The notes under the pieces: model-generated | The model's input: the letters and a program-made list of their open reading frames with translations, nothing else | Databases searched by the model: none | Told to the model about the DNA's origin: nothing | Program-made: the position numbers and the translations under genes | Assembly: GCA_002441265.1 (NCBI GenBank) | Contig: DJVQ01000060.1 | Span: forward strand, 1 to 45,756 | Source of the DNA: Syntrophaceae bacterium UBA6252 | GTDB lineage: Bacteria; Desulfobacterota; Syntrophia; Syntrophales; UBA6807 | Length of the DNA: 45,756 nt | Direction: 5' to 3' | Shown: positions 7,820 through 15,874 of the stretch, piece by piece | Layout of the letters: every line of letters starts with the position of its first letter | How positions within the stretch are numbered: position 1 is the stretch's first letter

Positions 7820-9229
7820 TCAGGGTTTCCGGCGGACCTGCTTCCCACCCTTCCCCGTTTCCTGCAATGCCGCCTGACGGACGGCGGCCGCGATTTTCCG
7901 GTGTACGGCGGGATTCATGAAATTGGGCACGCCCTCGTTCTTTCCCGCCAGGGAGGCGATGGTTTCCGCCGCCCGGATCTTCATGGCGCTCGTGATCCGG
8001 CGGGCCCGGACGTCCAGGGCTCCCCGGATGATTCCCGGGAAGGCGAGGCAGTTGTTGACCGTTCTTCCGTCCAGCGCGAAGGCGGCCCCGGCGTCCACGG
8101 CTTCCTTCGGCAGGATCTCCGGAATGGGGTTGGCCAGGGCGAGCACGACGGGCCGCCGGTTCATGGTCCGGACCATCTCGCCGGTGACGAGACGGGCCGA
8201 CGAGACCCCGATGAACACGTCCTTTCCCCGGAGGATTTCCGCGAGGGGACCCTTTTCCTCTCCCGGATTCGTTTCCTTCGCGATCCGGCGTTTGTACCGG
8301 TTCATGTTCGTCTTCCGGGATCGATGGATGGCGCCGTCCCGGTCGCAGACCACGATGTTGCGGAACCCGTATTCGAGAAGGAGGCGGCAGGTGGCGATGC
8401 CCGCCGCGCCGGCGCCGTTGATGGCGATGCTGACCGTTGTTTTTTCCTTCCTGAGCGTCCGGAGGATCTTGATCAGCGCGGCCAGGATGACCGTCGCCGT
8501 CCCGTGCTGGTCGTCGTGGAAGACGGGAACGGAAAGCCGGCCCTGGAGCTTCTCCTCGATTTCGAAACATTCGGGAGCGCGGACGTCCTCGATCATGACG
8601 ACGCTGAACGTCTCGGACAGGACCTCCAGGGCGTCCGCGAAGCGGTTGACGTCGGTCGTATCGACGAGAAGGGGAAAACAGCTCACGCCGGCCATCTTGT
8701 GGAGGATCACCGATTTCCCTTCCATGACGGGCATGGCGGCGCGGACACCGATGTCCCCGAGGCCGAGGACGGCCGTCCCGTTCGTGGCGATGCAGACGGT
8801 GTTCCCGATGGACGTGAACTCCCGGACGGCCTCGGGTTGCTCCAGGATGTGCCGGCAGACCTGGGCGACGCCGGGGGTATAGACGAGCCGGAGGTCGCTC
8901 AGGGTGTCCACCTTCACGGTGGGGGTGACGGCGATCTTGCCGCCGCGATGGAGGTTGAGGACCCCGTCCTCCACGGCGAGGACCCGGTACCCCTTCATCT
9001 TTTCCACGTCCCGGAGGGTCTCTTCGAGCTGCTCCCGGGAATCGAAGAACATCATGATGTCCCGGATGACGTGCTGGGAGGTGAGGTGGACCTTGATGAT
9101 GTCGCCGAGCATGGCCCCGTGTTTTCCAAGTTCCACGGCGAGCCTGCCGAAGGCGCCCGGAACGTCGAGAATACGGATCCGAAGCTTTTTGACCAGTTTG
9201 AAGGCGTATTTTTCGATTTCCGCGTCCAT
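7820..9229 (-). CDS. NAD(P)-dependent malic enzyme with N-terminal ACT-like domain
   Basis: Catalyses oxidative decarboxylation of malate to pyruvate. About 469 aa from the ATG at 9229; the open frame extends to 9394 but that part is low-complexity and unlike the family. Residues ~15-95 look like an ACT regulatory domain (RIRILDVPGAFGRLAVELGKHG). The malic core follows: LVYTPGVAQVC, GNTVCIATNGTAVLGLGDIG, VDTTDVNRF, the substrate/metal motif FHDDQHGTA and the nucleotide-binding motif INGAGAAG. It is a single gene transcribed away from the cysteine desulfurase operon and converging on the pseudouridine synthase. The family call is firm; cofactor preference cannot be read. Confidence 0.92.
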   Translation of the reverse strand: MDAEIEKYAFKLVKKLRIRILDVPGAFGRLAVELGKHGAMLGDIIKVHLTSQHVIRDIMMFFDSREQLEETLRDVEKMKGYRVLAVEDGVLNLHRGGKIAVTPTVKVDTLSDLRLVYTPGVAQVCRHILEQPEAVREFTSIGNTVCIATNGTAVLGLGDIGVRAAMPVMEGKSVILHKMAGVSCFPLLVDTTDVNRFADALEVLSETFSVVMIEDVRAPECFEIEEKLQGRLSVPVFHDDQHGTATVILAALIKILRTLRKEKTTVSIAINGAGAAGIATCRLLLEYGFRNIVVCDRDGAIHRSRKTNMNRYKRRIAKETNPGEEKGPLAEILRGKDVFIGVSSARLVTGEMVRTMNRRPVVLALANPIPEILPKEAVDAGAAFALDGRTVNNCLAFPGIIRGALDVRARRITSAMKIRAAETIASLAGKNEGVPNFMNPAVHRKIAAAVRQAALQETGKGGKQVRRKP

Positions 9230-9563
9230 GGCCGGCCCCCGATCGTTGTTCGTTCTTTTTCCGTCAATATAAACGGATCTTTTTCCCGACGCAAGGACGG
9301 AGGGAGACGGGCCGGCGGTTTCGGAGATTTTCCCGTGGTCCGGGGCGTCAGACCCGGCGGGCGGGATTGCCGGCTCCGAAGTGCCGGACGGCATGTTCGA
9401 GAGAGCTTTGACAAAAGCGGCCTATTCCATATGTTTATACATTCCACTCGTATATCGGCAATGGGAACTTGACCCGCCGCGGTGGAGGCACTATGTTGAA
9501 ACTGTGTGACACAACAGGATTTGGACGATCATTGAATTTGCGCTCCCACTGAAAGGATGGTTC
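9230..9563. other. Divergent intergenic region, malic enzyme / cysteine desulfurase
   Basis: This 334-bp gap holds no convincing gene. The malic-enzyme side (9240-9300) is relatively AT-rich. The rightward side has a sigma-70-like promoter at 9408-9435 and an 11-bp perfect palindrome, TGTGTGACACA, at 9503-9513, which could be an operator; no regulator can be assigned. Confidence 0.6.
9408..9435 (+). promoter_or_regulatory. Sigma-70-like promoter for the selenium/sulfur operon
   Basis: TTGACA at 9408-9413 and TATGTT at 9430-9435, separated by 16 bases. It would start transcription near 9443, about 120 bases before the cysteine desulfurase-like gene. Pattern match only. Confidence 0.5.
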
Positions 9564-10745
9564 ATGACCGGAACCGACGACGAAAAACGGATCCTTTACC
9601 TGGACAACGCCGCCACGTCCTTCCCCAAGCCGGAGGAGACCCTCGAGGCCATGATCCGTTTCACCCGGGAGGTGGGGGCCAGCCCGGGCCGTTCGGGCCA
9701 CCGCCTTTCCATCGAGGCGGGCCGGGTCGTGCTTGACGCGAGGATGGTCCTTGCGGAACTCCTGGGCGCGGAAGACCCCCTCCACGTGGCCTTCGCAAAA
9801 AACGCCACGGAGGCCCTGAACATCGCCGTTTTCGGCCTCCTCGAGCCGGGGGACCATGCCGTCACCTCGGGAATGGAGCACAATTCGGTCATGAGGCCCC
9901 TCAGGGAAATGGAAAAAAGGGGACTCTCCCTGACCGTGGTCCCCTGTTCCCCGGCGGGCGTCGTCGATCCCGGCGACATCCGCAAGGCCCTCAGGGCGGA
10001 CACGAAAGCGATCTATCTCACCCACGCCTCCAACGTGACGGGTACCCTGATGCCCGTGGCGGAGATCGGCGGGATCGCCCGGGAGGCCGGCGTCCTTTTC
10101 TGCGTCGATGCCGCCCAGACGGCCGGGGCGGTTCCCCTGGACGCGGGGAGCATGAACATCGATCTCGTCGCCTTTACGGGACACAAGTCCCTTTACGGCC
10201 CTCAGGGGACGGGGGGACTCGTCCTTTCACGGGAAGCGGAAAAGCGGGTCCGGCCCCTTCTCATGGGGGGGACGGGGAGCCGGTCCGAGTCGGAGGAACA
10301 CCCGGACTTTCTTCCGGACCGCCTGGAATCGGGAACCCAGAACGCCGTCGGGATTGCCGGCCTGGGGGCGGGGGCCCGGTTTGTCACGGAAAAAGGCGTC
10401 CCGTCCATCCGGAAGAAGGAAATCGGTCTGACGGCGGCGCTCATCGGGGGGCTCCGGGCGATTCCGGACGTCGTCGTTTACGGGACCGGCGCCGCGGAAA
10501 GGCAGACCCCCGTCGTTTCGTTCAACATCAGGGAAAAACGTCCCAGCGACGTGTCCCTGGCGCTCGACGAGGAATTCGGGATCATGAGCCGCCCCGGTCT
10601 CCAGTGCGCCCCGGCGGCCCATCGGACCATCGGAACGTTTCCCGCCGGAACCGTCCGGCTCAGCCTGGGTTTCTTCAACACGGAAAAGGACGTGGAAACG
10701 GTGCTGCGCGCCATCGAACAACTGTCATCGAGAAAGGGTCTGTGA
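9564..10745 (+). CDS. Cysteine desulfurase-like class V aminotransferase (EF2568 type)
   Basis: PLP enzyme of the NifS/SufS superfamily that would release sulfur or selenium from cysteine or selenocysteine. Motifs: YLDNAATSFPKP, FAKNATEALN, the lysine motif TGHKSLYGPQGTGG, and the C-terminal cysteine segment SRPGLQCAPAAHRTIG. These fit the subfamily named after Enterococcus EF2568, which has been linked to selenium-dependent molybdenum hydroxylases. 393 aa. The stop overlaps the yedF start (ATGA), and yedF overlaps the DUF3343 gene the same way, so the three are translationally coupled. It has no neighbouring iscU or suf genes, favouring a selenium/sulfur carrier role over general Fe-S assembly. 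Confidence 0.87.
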   Translation: MTGTDDEKRILYLDNAATSFPKPEETLEAMIRFTREVGASPGRSGHRLSIEAGRVVLDARMVLAELLGAEDPLHVAFAKNATEALNIAVFGLLEPGDHAVTSGMEHNSVMRPLREMEKRGLSLTVVPCSPAGVVDPGDIRKALRADTKAIYLTHASNVTGTLMPVAEIGGIAREAGVLFCVDAAQTAGAVPLDAGSMNIDLVAFTGHKSLYGPQGTGGLVLSREAEKRVRPLLMGGTGSRSESEEHPDFLPDRLESGTQNAVGIAGLGAGARFVTEKGVPSIRKKEIGLTAALIGGLRAIPDVVVYGTGAAERQTPVVSFNIREKRPSDVSLALDEEFGIMSRPGLQCAPAAHRTIGTFPAGTVRLSLGFFNTEKDVETVLRAIEQLSSRKGL

Positions 10746-11335
10746 TGAAACAGAAGGAAATCGACGCCCGAGGCCTCGCCTGCCCGCAGCCGGTCCTCCT
10801 GGCGAAGAAGGCCGTGGAGGAAGCGGGGGGGTGCACGATTTACGTGGACAACGCCGCCGCCAGGGAAAACGTGAGCCGCATGGCCCGGACGCTCGGGTGC
10901 GACGTCACCGTCGAGGAAACGGACGGGGGAACGCGGATCGCGATCGTCAGGAAAGGCGGGGAACCGCCGGTTCCCGACGCATGTTCTTTCCCTGCCGCAG
11001 GACCGACGGTTCTGGCGATCTCCACGGCCGCCATGGGGAAAGGGAACGACGAACTGGGACGGATCCTGATGCGGAGTTTCTTCCACACCGTGAACGAGGC
11101 GATCGCGCGGCCGGACACCCTGATTCTCTTCAACGAGGGGGTCACCCTTGCCGTCGAGGGGTCGCCGGTTCTCGAGGACCTCCGTGCCCTCGAAGGGAAG
11201 GGGACCCGGATCCTGGTGTGCGGGACGTGCCTCGATTTCTTCCGGATCAAGGACAAACTCGCCGCGGGGACGGTCTCCAACATGTACGACATCTCGGAGA
11301 CGCTGTTCTCTGCGGGAAGGCTCGTCCAGCTATGA
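10745..11335 (+). CDS. yedF: Sulfurtransferase-like selenium metabolism protein YedF
   Basis: 196 aa. The N-terminal ~75 residues are a TusA-like domain with the active-site motif ARGLACPQPVLLAKKA. The C-terminal half is DsrE-like (DTLILFNEGVTLAVEGS, ILVCGTCLDFF) with conserved cysteines. The two-domain form is associated with selenium metabolism and often sits next to selD, which is not in this window. It probably takes S or Se from the upstream desulfurase. ATG 10745 overlaps the upstream stop; the longer frame from 10604 lies inside that gene. Confidence 0.87.
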   Translation: MKQKEIDARGLACPQPVLLAKKAVEEAGGCTIYVDNAAARENVSRMARTLGCDVTVEETDGGTRIAIVRKGGEPPVPDACSFPAAGPTVLAISTAAMGKGNDELGRILMRSFFHTVNEAIARPDTLILFNEGVTLAVEGSPVLEDLRALEGKGTRILVCGTCLDFFRIKDKLAAGTVSNMYDISETLFSAGRLVQL

Positions 11336-11562
11336 AGGACGGCGCACCGTTCCAGGTGGTTCTCTTCGATTCGACGAGCGCCGCCCTTCTTGCCGAAAAG
11401 CTGCTCAAGCAGGGGGGGCTCCCGTACAAGGTCATTCCGGTGCCCCGCGACATCAGTTCGGACTGCGGCGTTTGCATCCGGTTCCCGTCGGAAAAGAGGG
11501 AGCAGGTGGAAGCCGCGCTCGCGGCCGGCCGGGTTTCCTTTCGGGAAATCCGCGCCCTCTGA
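11332..11562 (+). CDS. DUF3343 putative Se/S carrier protein
   Basis: 76 aa, start overlapping the yedF stop by ATGA. The motif PRDISSDCGVCIRFPS, with two cysteines, is characteristic of the DUF3343 family, described as a putative selenium/sulfur carrier and found with YedF and EF2568-type desulfurases. The larger frame from 10831 is a shadow of yedF. Its small size and the paired cysteines suggest a persulfide/perselenide relay, which is an inference. Confidence 0.83.
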   Translation: MKDGAPFQVVLFDSTSAALLAEKLLKQGGLPYKVIPVPRDISSDCGVCIRFPSEKREQVEAALAAGRVSFREIRAL

Positions 11563-11683
11563 TCCGATAAGGAACCGCGGTCCCCTTCGCCCGGAACGCG
11601 GCCGTCCGGCGGCGCATCGCGCCGTCCCTGGGCCGTTTCGTCCCATTTTCCGAAAAAAGCTGGACAATTTCCGCCGGTTCGTG

Positions 11684-11702
11684 TACCCCTTCGGGTAATT
11701 TT
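11684..11702 (+). terminator. Weak terminator-like hairpin
   Basis: TACCC (11684-11688) pairs with GGGTA (11693-11697) around a CTTC loop, followed by ATTTT. It lies between the selenium operon and the phosphomannomutase gene. The stem is only 5 bp, so termination is uncertain. Confidence 0.3.
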
Positions 11703-11742
11703 GCGGGCAGGGGATGTTTCCTTTCCGGTTCCGGAGTGTGCG

Positions 11743-13098
11743 ATGAAGGCGGAAATCTTCAGGGAATACGACATACGGGGCGTTTACGGCCGGGATTTCG
11801 ACCGGGAGGACGTCCGGACCGTCGGCAGGGGGTACGGGACGCTCCTCGGGTCTTCCGGAGGCCGGAGAATCGCCGTGGGGAGGGACTGCCGCCTCAGTTC
11901 GCCGGAGATCCGGGACGCCCTCGTGGAGGGGCTTCTCGACACGGGGGCCGAGGTCCTCGATCTCGGAATCTGTCCCACTCCCCTTCTCTACTTTTCCCTT
12001 CGCCACTTTCAGGCCCACGGAGGCCTCATGATCACGGCGAGCCACAATCCCCCGGAGTACAACGGTTTCAAGGTGTGCCGGGGATTCGACACGATTTACG
12101 GGAAGGAAATCCAGGACTTCCGGGCGTTCCTGGAGGCAGGGGCCTTTGCGGCCCGGTCCGGGGGAATTCTCCGGGAAATGGACATCCACACCCCGTACCG
12201 GGAATTCATCGCAGCCAACATCCGCCTGGAACGGCCCGTCCGGGTCGCCGTGGACGCAGGAAACGGGACGGGAGGGGTGGTGGCCGGACCCATCCTGAAG
12301 GCGCTCGGGTGCGACGCCGAGGAACTCCATTTCGAAATGGACGGGCGGTTCCCGAACCATGAGCCGGATCCCACCGTCCCCGGGAACATGGAGGACCTCC
12401 GGAAGACCGTTCTTTCCCGGGGGCTCGAACTGGGGATCGGCTTCGACGGGGATTCCGACCGGATCGGCGTGATCGACGACCGCGGCGGCATGATCTACGG
12501 GGACATGCTCATGCTGATCTTCGCGAGGGAGATCCTGAAGGAACACCCCGGGGCGACCTTCATCGGCGAGGTCAAGTGCTCCCGGAACCTCTACGAGGAC
12601 ATTCGCAAACGGGGCGGCCGTCCCATCATGTGGAAGGCGGGCCATTCCCTCATCAAGGGAAAGCTGAAGGAGGAAAAGGCGCTTCTTGCCGGGGAGATGA
12701 GCGGGCACCTCTTTTTCGCCGACCGGTATTACGGTTTCGACGACGCCGTCTACGCCGCCTGCCGTCTCCTGGAGATCGTTGCGGCAAGGAAGGAGCCCGT
12801 CTCCCGGTATCTGGAAGACCTGCCGCGGATGTACCATACGCCGGAAATCCGCGTGCCCTGCCCCGAGGATCGGAAGTTCGCCCTGGTGAAAAAGGTCGGG
12901 GACGCCCTGAAGGAAAAGTACCCGGTCATCGACGTGGACGGCGTCCGAATCGAATTTCCCGACGGATGGGGGCTTCTTCGGGCGTCCAACACCGGGCCCG
13001 TCCTGGTGATGCGCTTCGAGGCGGAAAGCGAGCGGCGGCTCGGGGAAATCCGCTCTTTTTTCGAACGGACCCTTGAAGAAATCGGGGCCACGCTGTAA
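11743..13098 (+). CDS. manB: Phosphomannomutase / phosphoglucomutase
   Basis: Interconverts hexose-6- and hexose-1-phosphates. About 451 aa from ATG 11743 (MKAEIFREYDIRGVYG). The catalytic phosphoserine motif is TASHNPPEYNGFK, the Mg-binding motif is FDGDSDRIG, the sugar-binding motif is GEMSGHLFF, and the phosphate-binding motif near the C-terminus is RASNTGPVLVMRFEA. With the next two genes it forms a route from mannose-6-phosphate to GDP-mannose. Whether it prefers mannose or glucose cannot be read from sequence; context favours mannose. Confidence 0.92.
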   Translation: MKAEIFREYDIRGVYGRDFDREDVRTVGRGYGTLLGSSGGRRIAVGRDCRLSSPEIRDALVEGLLDTGAEVLDLGICPTPLLYFSLRHFQAHGGLMITASHNPPEYNGFKVCRGFDTIYGKEIQDFRAFLEAGAFAARSGGILREMDIHTPYREFIAANIRLERPVRVAVDAGNGTGGVVAGPILKALGCDAEELHFEMDGRFPNHEPDPTVPGNMEDLRKTVLSRGLELGIGFDGDSDRIGVIDDRGGMIYGDMLMLIFAREILKEHPGATFIGEVKCSRNLYEDIRKRGGRPIMWKAGHSLIKGKLKEEKALLAGEMSGHLFFADRYYGFDDAVYAACRLLEIVAARKEPVSRYLEDLPRMYHTPEIRVPCPEDRKFALVKKVGDALKEKYPVIDVDGVRIEFPDGWGLLRASNTGPVLVMRFEAESERRLGEIRSFFERTLEEIGATL

Positions 13099-13129
13099 AA
13101 GATCCTGAGAGCAAAAGGAAGGGAATGGC

Positions 13130-13483
13130 ATGAGGGGAATCGGGGAAACGGACCGGCGCCCCTGGGGGGAGTTCACTGTTCTCGCCGGGGACGGGGATTT
13201 CAGGATCAAGCGGGTCTCCGTCGAACCGGCCAGGCGGCTGAGCCTCCAGAGGCACGGGAAACGGTCGGAACACTGGTTCATCCTCCGGGGCAAGGCCCGG
13301 GTGACCCGGGACGAACGGGAGATCCTGCTGGAGGCCGGCGATTCCGTGGACATTCCCCAGGGGGCCTGGCACAGGATCGAGAACACCGGCGGGGAACCGC
13401 TCGTGTTCATCGAGATCCAGACGGGGCAGGCCTTCGAGGAAGACGACATCGAGCGCAGGGAAGATGATTTCGGAAGATCGTAA
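13130..13483 (+). CDS. Cupin, mannose-6-phosphate isomerase type II-like
   Basis: 117 aa single cupin domain. RPWGEFTVL, KRVSVEPARRLSLQRHGKRSEHW, and DIPQGAWHRIEN carry the usual metal-ligand histidines and match the C-terminal isomerase domain of bifunctional ManC/AlgA proteins. It interconverts fructose-6- and mannose-6-phosphate in that family. Here it is a separate gene placed before the guanylyltransferase and overlapping it by 20 bases, so a normally fused enzyme is split with its domain order reversed. Confidence 0.83.
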   Translation: MRGIGETDRRPWGEFTVLAGDGDFRIKRVSVEPARRLSLQRHGKRSEHWFILRGKARVTRDEREILLEAGDSVDIPQGAWHRIENTGGEPLVFIEIQTGQAFEEDDIERREDDFGRS

Positions 13484-14591
13484 CGCCCACGGAGGGGGAA
13501 GGGAATCCCTGCGGGCGGCCGCGGGGGAGCGGCCCGTGGCGGTGATCATGGCCGGAGGGATGGGAACGCGATTCTGGCCGCTCAGCACCCGGGAGAAGCC
13601 CAAGCAGTTTCTCCGTCTCTTCGGCGACCGGAGCCTTCTGCAGAAGAGCTTCGACCGCCTCGAGGGCATGATCCCCCCCGAACGGGTTCTCGTCCTGACG
13701 AACGCCGCCTTCGTCCCCCTGGTGAGGGAACAGCTTCCCGGGATCCCCGGGGAAAACGTCGTCGGAGAGCCCATGCGCCGGGACACGGCGGCGGCCGCGG
13801 CCCTTGCCGCCTTCCTTTGCGCCGCCCGGTTCGGGGACCCCGTCATGGTCCTTCTCACGGCGGACCACCTCATCGGGCCGGCGGACCTCTTCCAGAAGAC
13901 GATCCTGTCCGCGGTCCGGGCCGCCAGGGAACGAAAGATCCTGTACACCCTCGGCATCCGGCCTACCCGGCCCGCCACCGGATACGGATACATCGAACTG
14001 GGCCCGGCGATGGGGAACGACGGCGGGATCGAACATTACCGGGTGTCCCGGTTCAAGGAAAAGCCGGACGGGGAGACGGCCCGGAAATACGTGGAGTCGG
14101 GCAACTACCTCTGGAACTCGGGCATGTTCGTGTGGACCGCCGGGGCCATCCTGGAAGCACTGGAGACCCACCTTCCGGAACACTGCCGGATCCTTTCCCG
14201 GGCGGTTCGCGATTTCGGAACCCCGCGGTGGGAGGAGACGCTCCGGGAGGCTTTCGGGGCCCTGACCCCCATTTCCATCGATTACGGCGTCATGGAGAAA
14301 GTGAACGGCGCGGGGTGCGTCCGGTCCGAATTTTCCTGGAACGACGTGGGAGGGTGGCTCGCCCTCCAGGATCACCTCGCCCGCGACGAGGAGGGAAACT
14401 GCGCCTGCGGGAACCTCGTGTGCGGGGAAGCCCGGGGGAATCTCGTCTACTGCGAAGACCCGGGGGAGACGGTGCTCCTGCTTGGCGTGGACGACCTCGT
14501 CGTCATCCGGTCGGGAACGCGGACGCTTGTCGTTCCCAAGGACCGGATCGAGGAAATCAAGGATATCGTTCAATCCCTGGAAAAGGGTTGA
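13464..14591 (+). CDS. manC: Mannose-1-phosphate guanylyltransferase
   Basis: Makes GDP-mannose from GTP and mannose-1-phosphate. The nucleotide-binding loop is VIMAGGMGTRFWPLST, followed by EKPKQFL. Further signatures are LTADHLIG, RPATGYGYIELG, FKEKPD, NYLWNSGMFVW and the SIDYGVMEKV segment. 375 aa, corresponding to the transferase part of ManC without the fused cupin, which is the preceding gene. The start ATG 13464 overlaps that gene. Confidence 0.92.
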   Translation: MISEDRNAHGGGRESLRAAAGERPVAVIMAGGMGTRFWPLSTREKPKQFLRLFGDRSLLQKSFDRLEGMIPPERVLVLTNAAFVPLVREQLPGIPGENVVGEPMRRDTAAAAALAAFLCAARFGDPVMVLLTADHLIGPADLFQKTILSAVRAARERKILYTLGIRPTRPATGYGYIELGPAMGNDGGIEHYRVSRFKEKPDGETARKYVESGNYLWNSGMFVWTAGAILEALETHLPEHCRILSRAVRDFGTPRWEETLREAFGALTPISIDYGVMEKVNGAGCVRSEFSWNDVGGWLALQDHLARDEEGNCACGNLVCGEARGNLVYCEDPGETVLLLGVDDLVVIRSGTRTLVVPKDRIEEIKDIVQSLEKG

Positions 14592-14631
14592 AAGGGGACG
14601 GCGACGCCCGGCCGGACCCGGGGAAAACGCG

Positions 14632-14904
14632 ATGAGGACCGAGGCCGTTTCCGTGGAGTGCTACAGCGGATTCAAGAGCAACGAGCGGCCCCGGGCCTTC
14701 GTTTTCCGGGGGAAGCGCCACGGGATCCGGGAGATCCTGGACCGGTGGTACGAAGGGACGGCCGATCCCCGCAGTCCCCGGGTGAATTACTTCAAGGTCC
14801 GGACGGAGGGCGGGGAAGAGTACCTGCTGGGCTACCACGGCCTCTTCGACCGGTGGTCGATCCTCCTGCCGGACGAACAACGGGACGGGGGCAACCGGCC
14901 ATGA
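14632..14904 (+). CDS. Small conserved protein of unknown function (DUF6504-like)
   Basis: 90 aa, soluble and charged. The pattern ECYSGFKSNERPRAFVFRG...REILDRWYEG...NYFKVRTEGGEEYLLGYH resembles short conserved proteins common in deltaproteobacteria, possibly DUF6504. No catalytic motif is visible. Its stop overlaps the start of the SAM hydrolase gene (ATGA), so the two are coupled. Function unknown. Confidence 0.65.
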   Translation: MRTEAVSVECYSGFKSNERPRAFVFRGKRHGIREILDRWYEGTADPRSPRVNYFKVRTEGGEEYLLGYHGLFDRWSILLPDEQRDGGNRP

Positions 14905-15710
14905 TCGTCCTCCTCACGGATTTCGGGCTTTCCGATCCCTATGCGGGGATCATGAAGGGCGTCATCAAGCGGATCTCCCCCGCCTCGGAGATCCTGGACC
15001 TGACCCATCAGATCCCGCCGGGGAACATCCTGCTCGCCCGGTTCCTCCTGGAGCGGTCCTTTTCGTTCTTCCAGGAGAGAACGATTTTTCTCGCCGTCGT
15101 GGACCCCGGCGTCGGAACGGCGAGGCGGCCGCTGGCCGTCCGTGCGGGGGGATACTATTTCGTCGGTCCCGACAACGGGACGTTCCAGTTCGTCGAGGAT
15201 CTTCCGCCGGCTCCCATGGAGGCGGTGGAACTGGACCGCCCCGAGTTTCACCTGAAACAACCGCCCTGCGGGACCTTTCACGGAAGGGACATCTTCGCGC
15301 CCGCGGCGGCCCACCTGGACCGCGGCATCCCCCTTTCCCGGCTCGGGTCCCCCGTGGAAAGAATGGCCGCCCTGCCGGGCCCGGTCGTCCGGAAGACGGA
15401 GCGGGGGCTGGAAATCCCCCTGATCCACGTGGACCATTTCGGAAACCTCATCTTCGGGCTCACGGAAAGGGCTTTCGAGGAGGAAGTGGGGAACGGTCCC
15501 TTCACCATCCACTTCGCCGGAAGGTCCATCGACCGGATTTCCCGGCATTACGGCTCGGACCGGCCGCTTGTCGCCCTTTTCGACAGTTACGGACTCCTCG
15601 AGATCGCCGTGCCTTCGGGAAGCGCCGCCTCTCTCCTCGGGGTATCCTCCCCCTCCGGGGAGGAAGGGGAGCCCCTGTTGCTAGTGTGCACCCCCATTCG
15701 GCCATCATGA
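14901..15710 (+). CDS. S-adenosylmethionine hydrolase (hydroxide adenosyltransferase, DUF62)
   Basis: Family members hydrolyse SAM to adenosine and methionine and are related to fluorinase and chlorinase. Signatures: VLLTDFGLSDPYAGIMKGVI, VVDPGVGT, YYFVGPDNGTF, GTFHGRDIFAPAAAHL, IHVDHFGNLIFG and DSYGLLEIAV. 269 aa from ATG 14901. The last ~18 residues look less conserved and end at a TGA (15708-15710) supplied by the terminal repeat of copy 2 of the dispersed element, so the C-terminus may have been altered by that insertion. Confidence 0.88.
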   Translation: MIVLLTDFGLSDPYAGIMKGVIKRISPASEILDLTHQIPPGNILLARFLLERSFSFFQERTIFLAVVDPGVGTARRPLAVRAGGYYFVGPDNGTFQFVEDLPPAPMEAVELDRPEFHLKQPPCGTFHGRDIFAPAAAHLDRGIPLSRLGSPVERMAALPGPVVRKTERGLEIPLIHVDHFGNLIFGLTERAFEEEVGNGPFTIHFAGRSIDRISRHYGSDRPLVALFDSYGLLEIAVPSGSAASLLGVSSPSGEEGEPLLLVCTPIRPS

Positions 15711-15860
15711 CGGCTTCGTAAAAAGTTCCATATGCTGCGTTGCCCTTCTTCCCTCCTCCCTTTGACGTACCATCAGTACGTCTCATTCGTCGGGCTTTGG
15801 GCGCATTGGCTGCGGAGCTATTTACCTTGCTGTTCGAAAACAACGTTTTTTGATTGCCTG
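15708..15860. repeat. Dispersed inverted-repeat element, copy 2
   Basis: Begins TGACGGCTTCGTAAAAAG, the TIR of copy 1, and aligns with the reverse complement of copy 1 through to about 15840. After that the far TIR is no longer recognisable. The hairpin arms GACGTAC (15764-15770) and GTACGTC (15776-15782) differ from copy 1 by two compensated base-pair changes. The 11-mer CATCATGACGG occurs at both 15703-15713 and 15871-15881, flanking the element; it could be a target duplication or chance. Confidence 0.8.
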
Positions 15861-15874
15861 CGGGTTCGGACATC

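Noticed and set aside
10840..13449. An 869-codon minus-strand open frame
   Set aside because: It spans YedF, DUF3343 and phosphomannomutase genes and is a shadow.
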